NCBI GenBank assembly: GCA_948469655.1
Contig: CAOKMF010000001.1
Location: 32,001-96,000, forward strand
Direction of reading: 5' to 3'
From: an uncultured Clostridium sp.
GTDB lineage: Bacteria > Bacillota > Clostridia > TANB77 > CAG-508
DNA: 64,000 bases
Position 1 is the first letter of the stretch; every line of letters begins with the position of its first letter. Made by a program: the position numbers and the translations under genes. Shown piece by piece: positions 48,672 to 60,478 of this stretch. The notes beneath the pieces are model-generated. The model had not been told where the DNA came from. It did no database searches and saw only the letters and a program-made list of their open reading frames with translations.

Positions 48672-48935
48672 TTATTCTTCTACTATTTCATCATATTTAT
48701 TTGACACTGACTCTAGTATTTGTAATCTTGTTTCATTATTTATTGGATATGCCGAATCTTGTACAAAGTTCTTATTTTTTATTCTTCTCTTTGGCATACT
48801 TATATATCTTCCATTTTTTCCATCTAATAATTTAATTTCTCTTATTATAAAGCAATCGTCTATACATATACTCGCTGCTCCCAGTAAATCTCCTTTATTT
48901 ATTTTTTTGATTCTTACTTCTGTTATATTTAACAT
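48672..48935 (-). CDS. spoVG: SpoVG-family protein
   Basis: 87 residues, full length. LNITEVRIKKINKGDLLGAA, DDCFIIREIKLLDGKNGRYI, SMPKRRI, and DSAYPINNETRLQILESV are the SpoVG landmarks. SpoVG binds DNA/RNA and influences sporulation and surface genes in Firmicutes. It is the last gene after the adhesin, beyond a terminator hairpin; possible feedback on the adhesin/sortase operon or on host sporulation. ICE copies are uncommon but known on mobile DNA. Confidence 0.9.
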   Translation of the reverse strand: MLNITEVRIKKINKGDLLGAASICIDDCFIIREIKLLDGKNGRYISMPKRRIKNKNFVQDSAYPINNETRLQILESVSNKYDEIVEE

Positions 48936-48966
48936 AATTTTTTCCTCCTATAATTTTAAAATTTTT

Positions 48967-48998
48967 AAAGTAGAGTAATACGAATACTACTCTACTTT
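48967..48998 (-). terminator. terminator of the adhesin gene
   Basis: AAAGTAGAGTA/TACTCTACTTT, perfect 11-bp stem, 10-base loop, followed by AAAAATTTT on the minus strand. Only nine bases past the adhesin stop. Confidence 0.65.
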
Positions 48999-49006
48999 AC
49001 GGTTAT

Positions 49007-52000
49007 TTAGTTATTTTCTTGTTTTTTCTTCTTTAGTACAACTATACCTGTTCCAATTCCTAATAGTGAAATAATTGCACTTACCATTAGTAATGTTCTG
49101 TTTAGTTCAGTACCTGTTTGTATCTTTGGTATTTGTTTATTATAGAATGTAAATTCATATACAGAATCATTTTCTTCTATCAACTCACCATCTATAAACA
49201 CACCTTCATCATTTATTTCTACTTTAATTATTTTATCTGATAATTGATATCCGTTTAGGTGCTTTTCCGTTCTCTGATGTAGTAGATTCCATATCTTAGG
49301 TCTTTAAATGTAATTGTTGCATTTTCTTTATCTGACATAACTTTTTCTATTAATTTATTACACTCTGGATCTTCATACATATTAAACTCAAAATCTGCTC
49401 TTATTAGTTCTTTTGTATCTTCATCTGCTTTTATTAATTTTACTGTCTTTAAAATAGGTTTATCTTTCATCTCTATAAGCTGTGTTTCTTTATCTGAGGT
49501 AACTTCAAAAGTAATGCTTTCTGCTTGTTCGTAGCCGATAAGGACATGTCCTCTCTGTCAATACATAGCGTTTGTTTTCTTCCAAGCCAACTACAAAGTG
49601 TGGTTCTTCACTACTAGATATCCATTGGTCAATAATTTCTCCATTTTCATCGGTTACAATTAGCTCTGCCCCATCTATTTCATCTCCTGTAACTAAATCA
49701 GTCTTTTTAATTTGAACTAACTTGTCTATCATTTCTACTTTTTGTGTATTCTTATCTGTTGTAACTGTAAATTCAATATCTGTCGCTTTGACATAATTAC
49801 CTACTGCAAGTTCCTCGTGTAAAATATATGTTTCTCCTTCTACAAGCGAACTAATTTTTTTAGGCTCCTTGCTTGATATCCAACTTTCTATTATTTCACC
49901 ATTTTTAGACTTCACTTGAAGTTTTGCTCCTTCTATTTCTTCACCTGCAATATCAACTTTGCTTATTTCTATTTGTTTGTCTATCATTTTAATTTTTTGT
50001 ACTTCTGTTGTATCTTTTACATCACAGTTAATATCTTTTGATATAACAAATTCCTTTGCAGAATGTTTTTCCTTTAAAACAAGTTTTGTACCAACTTTTA
50101 TTCCTTTTACAATATGAGTTTCTTTTGTTGTTTTCCAAGTATCTATCATTGTTAAAGTTTCATTGTCCTCTACTTTATACAATTCTAAAGTACATCCTTC
50201 AATGTAATTGCCTTCTATATCTACTTTAGAAAATTCTATTGTAGTCATTAAATTTTGTAAATCTAATGTATATTCATATACTTTTTTAGTATTATTTTCT
50301 TTTTCAAAATTAGCTGTATATACTGTATTATCTAGTACATATCCATCCAAAGTCGATACTTCTTGAACTTCGAACTTTCCGCATAGGTAATTCTATCATT
50401 AATGTACCATCCTCTTTTAGTGGATATATTCCAACTTCTTGACCTTTTTCATAATAATAAGAACCATCTATGTAGTTAATTATATTTTCAGCTGCTGTTA
50501 CTTTGTATTTAATTTTAGAATAATCAATATCTTCAGCTAAATATGTAATATTGCTATCTAGCTCTTTTTCTTCTACCTTTTTATTTATATATAAGTTAGC
50601 AACAGGTTGCTCATTTCTTACTATTACAGTAATCCAAGCATCTCCATCGGCATCGTATTCACAACTTTTGTTACTTGCAGATACCTTAAAAATAATATCT
50701 TCTTCTAATTCTAAGAATCCCTCAGGAATCACCAATTCAGACAATCTAAATGTGCCGATATGGGAGCTTTGTTTCAGTATAAGCTATTCCATATTTATCG
50801 GTTGACCATGTATCATAGTAATCTTTTCCTACTTTACATTGTACCTTTTCCCATTCTCCTGATTCTTCATTTAATTTTTCTAGTTTAAATGTTGCTTTTG
50901 AATAAGTAACATTTTCTCCTGTTTTTAAATCTTGTTTTATAAGTTTTAAATAAGCTCTGAAAGGTGTATCATTTTCTACTTTCCAATGTTGTACAGGAAT
51001 TGTAGAATTTTCTGTAAGTGTAACTTCAAAATTTTTGACTTTATTAACACCTTCATATGGGCAAAAAGTTTCACTTCCGAATATATGTTCCGTAAGCTAA
51101 AGGCTTAGTAACACAGTAGCCTTTTGAATCTGTTGTCATGACATAATACTCATCATCTGCGTACTCATCCGTATGTTTTAGTGCTTCTTCAAAACTTCCA
51201 TAGAAATCGACGTACCTTTTCAATATAACAGTAAATTCTACATTTTCAAGAAGAACTGCTGTATCATTTGTGTCTGTTGACACCTTTATTACCTCGAATG
51301 GTTCTCTTTTTACATCGTTATGAACTATCTCTTTTTTACTTATTACGTCTGTGTACATGTCTTTATAAGTAAAAGTATATATATGTGTTGTTTTGTCTGT
51401 AATGTAGCCCTCTGCTGTTTTTGTTTCCTTTAGTCCGATATGAGCCCATAGGGATTCCCTCTAGTTTTACACCATTTACTTTTAATTCAGCTGGGGTTTT
51501 TGAATTTATTATTTTTATTTCTGCAACACCTGCTTTATTAAATGTATATGTTGCAAGTAACTCATCTTTTTCAAAATATGTAACTGTACCAGCTACATTT
51601 GTTATTCTTTCATTTGCAACAAGTGTATATTCAGTTCCTGCAATTGATGCATCTCCATGCTCATAGCTTCCGTCTACTCTTTCACTATTTCCTGTAACTA
51701 GGTCATCCTTAGTAATTTCTAAACTTCCGAGTTGGTTCATCATTAGAAACAGTTAGACTTGAATATATTATAGGTGTTACTTGGTCTTTGTACCTAAGTG
51801 TTACTGTTTTTGTTTCTGTATTTAGTAAGTAGCCCGAAATAACACTTTCTTCATTTACTAAATAGCTTCCGCATTGGGAGACCTGTTTTTGTTGCCACAC
51901 CTGAGTTTGCTGTTGTTATTCTGCCAACAATGTCTCCTTTACTATAATGTTTTACTGTTCTTTCTGCGTTATAAATATCCTCTGCTGCTGTTATTTTAAA

Positions 52001-53252
52001 AACAAATCCTGCGCCAAGTTTATCTCCATTCATATTTCGTTTTTCTACAGTTATAGTTCCTGTAGGTTCTTTATTTACTATAGTTTTTGTTGCAGTTTCG
52101 TTTGGTTTTATTTCTACAGTATATGTTTCTGTGTTTAATAAGTAAGAATCTTTTGTGCTTTCTTCTGTGATAGTATAAATTCCTTTGATTAGATCCTCAA
52201 TTACAATTTTTCCTCCTGTTACTGTTACTCTCTCATTATAGTTATTTGGTCCTGTTACTCTAAATATAGAACCATCAATTAAATCTCTATTATCATTAGT
52301 TTTTATTAATTCTAATCTTCCTTTTGCTTCTATTGCTAAACTAAGTGAAAGTGTTACAGGATCATTGTAGTCCATTGCAAATAGTTGGTCCTGCACATCA
52401 TTTTCAAAAGAAATATATACTGTGGTTCTTTTGTCTTGTGTTCCTGACTTAATTAATCCCCATTCTTGAAATTTACTATCTGATATCCTTAAAGTTTCAA
52501 TATTGCAATCATCATTTACACTAAATGTCATAAAGTTATCGCCCTTATTGTGTCTAATATGTACTCCACTTTCCGTAACATCAATACTTTCGTAATCCTT
52601 TAAAACATCATTAGTATCCGTAGCTGTTGTTACTTCTCCTTGTCTTATAGTTATTGTACTTCCGTCAAAACTTGCTCTTTGTCCCATCTTTGCTATTTTA
52701 TTGTTTGTTTCATTTCTAAATGTAACATATTCATTTTGAACTGAAGAATCTACAAATGTAGCACTACTTTGTCCAAGACACTCCCACACCATCTGTTGGG
52801 CGAATGCGTATCTTTTTAGTGAGCTTGGATCTGCGAAATTTCCATCACATCCGATATGTTCCCATATCTTGATACCAAGCACAATATGCTACTTTTGCTG
52901 CTTTTTTTATATCGGAATTAGTTGGTACATAATAGTTGCCTTCATAAGTTTCTCCGTGTTTTGAAGTGTACACCGATTCTGTGCACAAAATACTAATATT
53001 CCGGTCTCCTGCACTAAAGTTCCATCCTGCGTTTTTCATAAGTAATCTTCTTGCTATTATTCCATTTTCTCCACTGTTTGCACTATCCGTCGTTTTATAT
53101 CTAGTTGCGTATTGCCTGGCAATGAATTTTTCATTACCTTCGCCACTTATAATTTGGTTTGCAGCTAGGCAAGGCCTTGCAATTCCAAATAATGTTAGAA
53201 ATAAAATTAGAATTGCAAATATCTTCTTTGTTTTCTTTATCATTTTAAACAT
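49007..53252 (-). CDS. sortase-anchored surface adhesin with thioester-like and repeated Cna-B domains, 13 CGG shifts
   Basis: 1410 residues. Signal peptide (IFAILILFLTLFGIARPCLA); N-terminal domain with LVFCAQNG suggestive of a thioester domain; at least seven Cna-B/SpaA-like repeats, most with an LPMGSY/LPYGTF/YGYEQ end strand; C-terminal sorting signal KIQTGTE, membrane helix and KKKKQENN tail. The shift sites are 53001, 52973, 52954, 52851, 51869, 51727, 51435, 51077, 50755, 50379, 49535, 49267, 49251, nearly all at the conserved glycine of each repeat's end strand. Length minus 13 is divisible by three. Likely mediates donor-recipient contact, anchored by the sortase upstream. Confidence 0.9.
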
Positions 53253-53286
53253 ATTTCTTTTCCTCCTTGTTTTTGGGCAAAAAAAT

Positions 53287-53319
53287 AGCCCAAGTATGTG
53301 ATATTTTCATACTTGGGCT
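53287..53319 (-). terminator. strong terminator between the Cys-rich protein and the adhesin
   Basis: Perfect 12-bp stem AGCCCAAGTATG/CATACTTGGGCT, 9-base loop, then ATTTTTTT on the minus strand, 35 bases before the adhesin start. Adhesin expression thus depends on read-through or on a promoter within the short gap. Confidence 0.85.
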
Positions 53320-53344
53320 AAAATTTTAATTTATTCAATTTTTC

Positions 53345-54037
53345 TTATCTATAATAAAAGTTTATAGTCCACTTTCCACAAAAACAACTCCAAACTTCAT
53401 AACGATAAGGGCAATTTTTATTATATGTTTCATCATCTATTTCAAAGTTTTCCCATTTTTCCCCCCACGTTTTTATAATTGATTTATAATACGTAACAGC
53501 TTCAGCTTCAGTATCAAACCATTTTCCTGAGTTTCCTACATCCATATAATGTTTACCATCCGTGCACGATAGTTTCTCTTTTATTTCTTCTAATTCTTTA
53601 TTTTGTGATGCATTTGTTTCTTTAGATGCAGGTTGCTCTACTTGTGTATTATTTGTTTTTTGTGGATTCTCTTTGGTATTTGTTGTCTCTTTTTTTTCGT
53701 TATTTGTTGTTGTAGTTACTTTCTCTTGAGTATCTTTTTTTAATGGCGTAGTAGATTTATTATCTATATTCGTTCTATTTTCATTAGTAGTTACTACTTC
53801 CTCCTCATGTTTTTCTTCTGTTCTTTCTTCTACTTCTTGAACTCTATCATCTTCTGCTCTACTCTCATTATTAAGATTCTCTATATTTTCACTTTCTACC
53901 AAATTAGTATTATCTTCTTTTTTTGCAAGTTCTTTATTTCCGCTATGTATAACTAAAGCAGCAGATGTACCAAAAAGTAACAAACAAACTAATAAAATTA
54001 TAAAACCTATTAAAAATTTTTTCTTCACATCAATCAC
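53345..54037 (-). CDS. anchored protein with Thr/Glu-rich stalk and Cys-rich C-terminal domain
   Basis: 230 residues. Membrane helix (FLIGFIILLVCLLLFGTSAA), a 110-residue Thr/Asn/Glu/Lys linker and a compact C-terminal domain with four cysteines (LSCTDGKHYMDVGNSGKWFD... NCPYRYEVWSCFCGKWTINF). The stalk suggests it spans the cell wall. Located between sortase and adhesin genes, so probably a surface accessory factor. Not recognised as a family. Confidence 0.55.
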   Translation of the reverse strand: MIDVKKKFLIGFIILLVCLLLFGTSAALVIHSGNKELAKKEDNTNLVESENIENLNNESRAEDDRVQEVEERTEEKHEEEVVTTNENRTNIDNKSTTPLKKDTQEKVTTTTNNEKKETTNTKENPQKTNNTQVEQPASKETNASQNKELEEIKEKLSCTDGKHYMDVGNSGKWFDTEAEAVTYYKSIIKTWGEKWENFEIDDETYNKNCPYRYEVWSCFCGKWTINFYYR

Positions 54038-54155
54038 CCTTTCGTTTTTCTATTTAAGGTATATTATAGCATACTTTTTTGGCTTTTGATAACTTCAAAA
54101 AAAATTTTCTATTTTACATATCTAAAACTATGTAAATTTAGGGCTTTTTGCTTAT

Positions 54156-54876
54156 TTAGTCTATGTTTTCCAATGATGCCACTAAAAAATATCGCTGATT
54201 CGTTGGCGTTGTTTGATTATTTAGATATGAACAAGTCGATAATTTTACTATTTTTTTGATTTCACCTATATTGTCTATAAAATATTTACTTGAATTTTTA
54301 TAATATTCTATTTCTTCATCAAAACTTAAGCACTTAATATTCTTTTCTTCTGTATCTATTCCTATTGAATAAATGCTAAAAACTTTTGCTATATAGTTTT
54401 GATTCTTCGTATATATATTAAAAGTAGAATGTTTTCTTAAAAACTTTTCATTCATATATTTACTTAAATTTGAAAACATAAGTCCACTTTTCATGTTATG
54501 TCCGATATATTGTAGTTATATCTTCCACAAATGGATTACGGTTTATTGTAAATATAGAACCATTGCTATTACGTTTTCCATCAACTGAACATTTCAAATA
54601 CTTTAATTTATCATTATCTTGTAGAATTGGATAATCTATTTTTGTATCTTGAATCTTTATCCAGCCTACAATATCCTTATTAATATTTTCTAATTCTTTC
54701 CAATTTATTGTTATCTTTTCTTCTTTACTCTCTTCTGTTATCACATTTTCTATAAGTTCCATATTAACTTTTTCGCTTTCATTATACTCTAAAAAATCTT
54801 TAAGAAGTATGTATGACGATATTGTTAATATGGCTGTAAATATGATTATAACAATTAGTGTAATTTTTGTTTTCAT
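54156..54876 (-). CDS. srtB: class B sortase
   Basis: 239 residues after one CGG shift at 54502-54504 in the strongly conserved YGHNM strand (TTIY-G-HNMKSGLMF, His is catalytic). N-terminal helix TLIVIIIFTAILTISSYIL; DIVGWIKIQDTKIDYPILQ; catalytic cysteine in LSTCSY. Expected to anchor the neighbouring adhesin to peptidoglycan. Without the shift the enzyme would lack its active site and look broken in two. Confidence 0.92.
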
Positions 54877-54940
54877 TTGTGTATGCCTCCTCTCTACTAT
54901 TCTACATCTGCATCACCCCTTTCGCTGCTTTATATTATTT

Positions 54941-55381
54941 TTATTTTCTACTAAAATAAGAATTAAGTCTATTTTCCTTAATTCTTTGTCTTTTCTTTAC
55001 TTTAATATTAAATATCTTTCTATATAAGTCTGCTATATCTTTAAATTCTCTTGGTTTCTTTAGAATCTCTTTTATTTGACTTGGATAGAAGTTTCCATAT
55101 ATTATGTCATAAATTCCTAGTCCCAATGCTATTTTTATTTCCTCTTGTTTTTGATTCTTTAATAATAAGATAACTCTTATGTTCATTTTCTTTAGCGTAT
55201 ATAGAAATTCATGCAAATCTTCTATATTATCTCCTATTGCTTTAGGTGATATAATGGCTGTTTGTCCTTCAAAAGTATTATTTTCAACCAAATATTCACT
55301 ATAATGTGCTACTATTGAATCTTTAATTATCTTTTGAAGTTCTTTGTCTATTTCTTCTATTCCTGTATATATTACTACCAT
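54941..55381 (-). CDS. hypothetical transfer-region protein
   Basis: 146 residues with Rossmann-like strand order (VVIYTGIEEIDKELQKII, QTAIISPKAIGD, IRVILLLKNQKQEEIKIALG, IYDIIYGNF) resembling a receiver or CpaE N-terminal fold, ending in a basic tail. Its ATG follows the M23 peptidase stop directly (TAAATG). Similar proteins accompany Gram-positive T4SS genes. Function unknown. Confidence 0.5.
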   Translation of the reverse strand: MVVIYTGIEEIDKELQKIIKDSIVAHYSEYLVENNTFEGQTAIISPKAIGDNIEDLHEFLYTLKKMNIRVILLLKNQKQEEIKIALGLGIYDIIYGNFYPSQIKEILKKPREFKDIADLYRKIFNIKVKKRQRIKENRLNSYFSRK

Positions 55382-56159
55382 TTAAGCTATTTCTCCTTTC
55401 TGTAATATTTCTTCTGGATTGATTAATTCTCCATTTTTTCTTATCGTAAAATGACAGTGGCAACCTGTTGTAGATCCGTTTGTTGGATTTCCATTTTTAT
55501 CTTTATATGGGTTATTAGTTATTCCATATACATTTTTAGGTCCTACCTTGCCTATAATCTCGCCTTTTTTTACTTTTTGTCCTATTGCTACAATAAATTC
55601 TGGTGAGCAATGACAATATGAATACCTATAAATTCCATCTAAACTTTTTATTGTTATCGTGTATCCTCCAGAGCCTCCCCAACCGGCAAGAAACTACTTC
55701 GCCATCCATAATTGATACAAGTCTTGTTCCGTTCAGGTGCTGGTATGTCTATTCCATTATGCATTGTAGCTGCTCCGTTCAGTTGGTGCATCTCTATTCC
55801 CAAATTTGCTACTAATTTTATAATGTCCGTTCTACAGGCCAATCTGTTTCTTTAGACATTCCATCACCAGCAAATACTTTATTTACAAAATCAAATACAC
55901 TTGAAAAAAATCCTTTTACTTCCTGTTTATCATTTTTTTCGTCATATGTAGTATTGTAATAGGCAAGTTCTTGCTTCATATCTATTTTATCGTCATTATT
56001 AAACGCAATATATAATATATCAGTTACACAAGATATAAGCATTATCAAAATAAGTATTAAAATAATCGGCATTATGAAAGGTTTTACTAGAAAAAGTGCT
56101 ATTTTTATAGCTTTCTTTTTTATCCTATACTTTGCTATATCTCTAATCACTTGAATCAT
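55382..56159 (-). CDS. M23 peptidase, VirB1-like wall hydrolase of the transfer channel
   Basis: 257 residues after four CGG shifts (55827, 55775, 55729, 55683). Membrane helix near 30-50 (FIMPIILILILIMLISCVTD), then a LytM/M23 domain: SSKFGNRDAPTE-G-AATMHN, GIDIPAPE-G-TRLVS, VVSC-G-WGGSGGYTITI, GCHCHFTIRKNG. Metal ligands H in MHNGID (with D) and HCHF are present. It opens peptidoglycan for the channel. Overlaps the VirB6-like gene by 17 bases. Confidence 0.9.
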
Positions 56160-57653
56160 CTTCTTCCAAAAATCTAATTCTATTATTTACCTCGCTTTTA
56201 TCTTCTTTTCTTGTATTATTTATGTTTGGTCTATTATAATTTCGTCTTTGCATCGCATCTTGCTTATTACTTTTGAAATTTCTTCCGCTCTGCCATATAC
56301 ATACCAAGATTCATAAACTCTTTTCCTACATTAAATGCTTTCCTTGCCCCACTTACTTTATCTTGTTCCTTTATTTCATTTGTAACTTTATTATTTACGT
56401 TATTTGTACTATTTGTAGTATTTTCAGTTTGGTTTATTGGTTTTGTTATTGAAATATTATTTTTGTCTTCCATTATATCTTTAGAATAACTTTCATAGCT
56501 TTTACTTTTCGCCTGTTCACTTTCTGTGTTATTTACCTTATTTATTACTCTTGATAATATACTAGGTTTTGTTCCATTTTCTTCAGCATTACTTCCTTTA
56601 AATTGGTAAGCAATAGATTTTACTGTATATCCCATAGCTGCACCGCATTCCTATTCCTCGATTTGCAAGTTCTTCATTGTTTACTCCTGCAACTCTGCTT
56701 ACTAAGTTTTGCATTGTATTTTGAAGTGCATCTCCTAGAGGCAATATCATCATTCCCCATAAAAGACTTATCGCCCATCCTGCATTGGAAGGCAAGAAAG
56801 TCAAATATATCAAAAACAAAAAAGCATATACAAATTGCATAAATGAGTTTATTATTATTTGTCCGAAACCATATACTCGATGCTATTGTTCGTTTGTTTA
56901 TAATCCAAAATACTGCAACAATAGGTGTAAATATTGTAAATACAATTAATGTAAACTGTCTTATGATAAATTTTATGTTTATTTTAACAAATAAATAAGC
57001 AAATAAAGCTATTACTATTGCTGTTGCTATTGCATTTCCTGTGTTAATGCTAGTTAAGAGTGAATTTCCAAGCAAATCATCTAAACTTCCATGTGCTTTT
57101 GATACAAGCATTGTAACAAGGTTATTATTTAAAAGTAGCATAAACTTAACAAATATAGGTGCTATTGCTATTGAGGAAACTCCAAAAAACAAACGCATGA
57201 GATTATCTTTTACTTCATTTCTTTTGTCTGGACTTATTCCTGCTCCTATCATTTTCCAAGCTAAAATTACAATAGCAATTAAAAGTGGTCCTCCAACTAT
57301 TCCCGCAATAGTCCAATACCATTTATTCACTAAATTCCACGAATCCTTTGTAAATGGAGATAAATCCGTTTGATTATTTCCAAAAATCAGCTCATCGTAA
57401 TTTTTGAAACCGTACTCCAAACTTTTTATTTGTAGTTAAATCAAATACTGTTTCTGCTATTCCTCCGTATCATTTTTGCAATTATTTTTTCAAAAAGTCC
57501 TCCATCATCTTTGTCTATTGTAGTTTCTATTTCTGATTTTTTATTATCTCCAAGCCAATCATCATCAAAAATACTTGCATTAACTGTACTTTTGAGATTA
57601 AAAAAAATAAGTATTACTAACAGAATACTTACTAGAATCTTTTTACTTTTCAA
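56143..57653 (-). CDS. VirB6/TrbL-like channel protein, five CGG shifts
   Basis: 501 residues after shifts at 57465 (KMI-G-GIAETVF), 57410 (KFGV-G-FKNYDEL), 56863 (SIWF-G-QIIINSF), 56643 (GIGM-G-AAMGYTV) and 56285 (MAE-G-RNFKSNK). Signal peptide, then six to seven membrane helices (WTIAGIVGGPLLIAIVILAW and following) and a hydrophilic Asn/Thr tail. The last shift adds ~40 residues so that the gene ends overlapping the start of the M23 gene (ATGATTCAAGTGATTAG). VirB6-like proteins form the inner-membrane pore of T4SS. Confidence 0.85.
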
Positions 57654-57671
57654 ATTTTTTTGCCTCCTTCT

Positions 57672-59503
57672 TTACGTTGTAATAAATTCACTTTCATATT
57701 TTGTCATATCTATTTTTATTGCTCTTACATCTCCTGCTCTTACTATTACGCATTCTCCTGCTCTTGCTTTTGTCAGTATTTCTTTGACTCCAGAAGGCAA
57801 TTTAAAAAACTTCATTATCTCATCAATACTGCCTACTGCTTGTTTTAGTAGTATTATAGTATCACAACAATTTATTATGCTCTCTGCTTGCCTATTTTGT
57901 CTTAGCTCTGCTAAATTCTGTGTTGCAAGTATCATTGCAACCTTTTTCTTTCTTGCCCTTCTTGCTAGATTTTCTAAAAAGTCTGATGTTTCTTGATTCT
58001 TAAACAAGTTCCAAGCCTCATCAACTACTACATATCTTTTATTTCTCTCTTTAGTAGCCATATATTTATTGGTTATCCAAGTTGTTAAAACTAAACATAC
58101 ATAGTATCTCATTATTTCGTCTTTTACTTCTGATATATCGAAGCATATAATTTGATCGTTTATTTTTAGTGTGCTTTGACAATCAAATATACCAAGTGTA
58201 TTACCTCTTAAAAAATTAGAAATTGTACTTGCTAATTCACTATTCTGTATCTTATCTCTTACAACTCTATGAAAATCAGTCAATGTTGGCATTTTCTTTT
58301 TTACATTTGCAAGTGTCATTACTCCTTCGTGTTTTCCACCCTGCTTTTCATATATTGATTCTTTATCTTTTGTTATTCCTTTTTCTCTATAAACTTCTCT
58401 CACTGCTTTTTCTATGTCTGCTATTTCTCCTGGTTTTAATGTTCTATTCTCATATTTATTTATAATTCCATTGAAAATAGCTCTAATTTCTGTTATCTTA
58501 CTGTCTATGTCAATAAATCCTATGTCCTCGTCTACATCAATATCAAACAAATTTATTCCGTATTGGAACTGCTTGTTTGAGCTTTATAATTCTACCACCA
58601 AGTCTTTCTGTTAATGCTGTATATTCTCCCTCTATATCAAGTATTGCAGACCTTCTTTTGATTAATGCATTTCTGCCGAACTATTATCTTAACTGTTACA
58701 GACTTTCCGCTTCCTGGCATACCAAATATAGCAATATTTGCATTAGATAAATCTTTTGTAAATGTTTCTAAGTTTATTGGAAGTCCTGTGAATAAATCTC
58801 TTCCAAAATAGATTCCATCCTTTGTACTCGCTTTTGTTCTTGCTATAGGAAACATTGCAGCTAATCCTTGTGTTGTCATATTTCTGTTATTATCCTTTAT
58901 AATGTTATTATTTAATGGTAATGTTTCTTTTAATGCTTCTAATTGTTTAAAATGCAGGGTTCTAACTTCACAAGACCTATTTGAGAACTCATCTTTAAGC
59001 AATTTGCTTTTTTCCCTTAATTCTTCTAAACTTTTTGCATTTACTCTTAATGTTATTTTTATAAAAAATAGCTTATCATTATTGATTTGTATATCTCTTC
59101 TCATTTCTTCAAAACTTCTTATATTTTCTTCTAATGTATGTAATTCACCTATGTTTCCTTGTTTCTCGAATAAAATGTAATCTGACTGTAATTTTGTTAC
59201 TTTATGTGTTAAATACTTAATCACATTTCTTTCATCTGCGACTTGCACTTGAGTAGAAATATCTACATCCCCTATTGAATTTAAAATATCATCTAACCAA
59301 CCTAATTCGATATAATTGGGGTAAAATACTAATTGAAATATCCTAGCATATTTGTCATCTCCCATACAGATATAATCTCTTTTTTCTTGCAATAATTCTG
59401 GAGATAATAAAGACATAAAATGAGGCTGATTATCAAAGATATTTTCTTCCTTTTGCCTTTTTTGCTTTTTATATGGCTTAATTTTTCTTTCTCTAGGTAA
59501 CAT
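57672..59503 (-). CDS. VirB4-type transfer ATPase
   Basis: 609 residues from ATG 59503, two CGG shifts: 58676 (VKIIV-G-RNALIKRR, seven residues after Walker A) and 58558 (KQAVPI-G-INLFDIDV). Walker A GMPGSGKSVT, DIEGEYTALTERLGG, Walker B RYVVVDEAW, and the final ATQNLAELRQN/ILLKQ motifs define VirB4/TraE. It powers pilin export and channel assembly. A hexameric AAA ATPase by family. Confidence 0.93.
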
Positions 59504-60188
59504 ATAATTCAAGACCTCCTTTCTCTATAGTTTCCATAACCTTATTACTACTTCCTTTGTGTAACTGTTCGTATATTAGTTCTGTAATTTCCTCATTGCT
59601 TAATAATCTTACATTCACTTTAATATTCATTAAGTGATACTTCAATAATTGATAGAACTCTTTTAATTCAATTTCAGCAGTTCTTTTATTATTAAATGAA
59701 GATATTATCATATAGTTCTTTCGTTCAAACAGATTCTGATCTTCTTGCAAATTTTCTAAATGAGATATTATATTACTTGCATATTCCTGCATTTTTTCAT
59801 TTGTATTAATTGTTCCTACTAAAATTTTGTCTATTATTTCTCCAATATCAATATTCCTCTTAATTTCCAAAAACTGAATAGGGAATTTTAGCATTTGTGA
59901 TATGCTTACAAGTTCTCTATCTACAATTAACTTTTCTTCCTTATGGAGCAAACTATATTCGATGCTATCTAGTTCTACCACTATGGAGTGTTGATTCTTA
60001 TTTATTGTAATCATTTGATTATCTATACACTCTATTCCCCATAAGTTATTTAGTTTCTTTTTATTTTTCTTTATATTGAGGTATTCTCTTTTATTATTAG
60101 CTTGCAATCCATTTCTGTTTTTTGTATATATTAAACTAAAAATTAAGAATCCAATTCCTGCAAGTATAAAGATAAATGATATTATCAT
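59493..60188 (-). CDS. conserved transfer protein, membrane-anchored
   Basis: 231 residues: N-terminal helix (IISFIFILAGIGFLIFSLIY), then a soluble alpha/beta domain (IECIDNQMITINKNQHSIVV; FPIQFLEIKRNIDIGEIIDK; YQLLKYHLMNIKVNVRLLS). It sits between the PrgI and VirB4 genes and overlaps the latter, a constant arrangement in Firmicute T4SS; the soluble part resembles the N-terminal domain of VirB4 proteins. Probably an accessory subunit. Confidence 0.6.
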   Translation of the reverse strand: MIISFIFILAGIGFLIFSLIYTKNRNGLQANNKREYLNIKKNKKKLNNLWGIECIDNQMITINKNQHSIVVELDSIEYSLLHKEEKLIVDRELVSISQMLKFPIQFLEIKRNIDIGEIIDKILVGTINTNEKMQEYASNIISHLENLQEDQNLFERKNYMIISSFNNKRTAEIELKEFYQLLKYHLMNIKVNVRLLSNEEITELIYEQLHKGSSNKVMETIEKGGLELYVT

Positions 60189-60195
60189 TATTCTC

Positions 60196-60477
60196 CTACC
60201 TTTCCATTATATAGATTTTCTTTCTAAACACATATCTTAAAATATCTACAAAGTATTTGTCCGCATATGTATTACCTATTTTTACAAAAGCAAATACCAT
60301 AAATATTGAAACTATAATTAAAAACATCATAGTTCTTATTGTTAATGGTATGTGTGCAAACATTATTCCTACAGATATTACAGTGGCAATTAAGTATAGC
60401 ATCTGCCTTAGTGATAAATAACCACCAAATACCTTTTCTTCGTGTGAGAAGTCGAATGGCACTTTATATAAACTCAT
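60196..60477 (-). CDS. prgI: PrgI-family protein, VirB3-like
   Basis: 93 residues from ATG 60477 (GGAGGG upstream). Opening SLYKVPFDFSHEEKVFGGYL is the PrgI signature, followed by two membrane helices (QMLYLIATVISVGIMFAHIP; TMMFLIIVSIFMVFAFVKIG). The family corresponds to VirB3 of Gram-positive channels. Start overlaps the end of the pilin-like gene. Confidence 0.9.
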   Translation of the reverse strand: MSLYKVPFDFSHEEKVFGGYLSLRQMLYLIATVISVGIMFAHIPLTIRTMMFLIIVSIFMVFAFVKIGNTYADKYFVDILRYVFRKKIYIMER

Positions 60478-60478
60478 T

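Noticed and set aside
49007-53252. Several separate small Cna-B proteins
   Set aside because: Each apparent end is a CGG shift site, only the first fragment has a signal peptide and only the last a sorting signal; corrected they form one continuous protein.
54941-55381. CpaE/ParA-type ATPase
   Set aside because: Fold resembles the receiver-like N-terminal domain only; there is no Walker motif.
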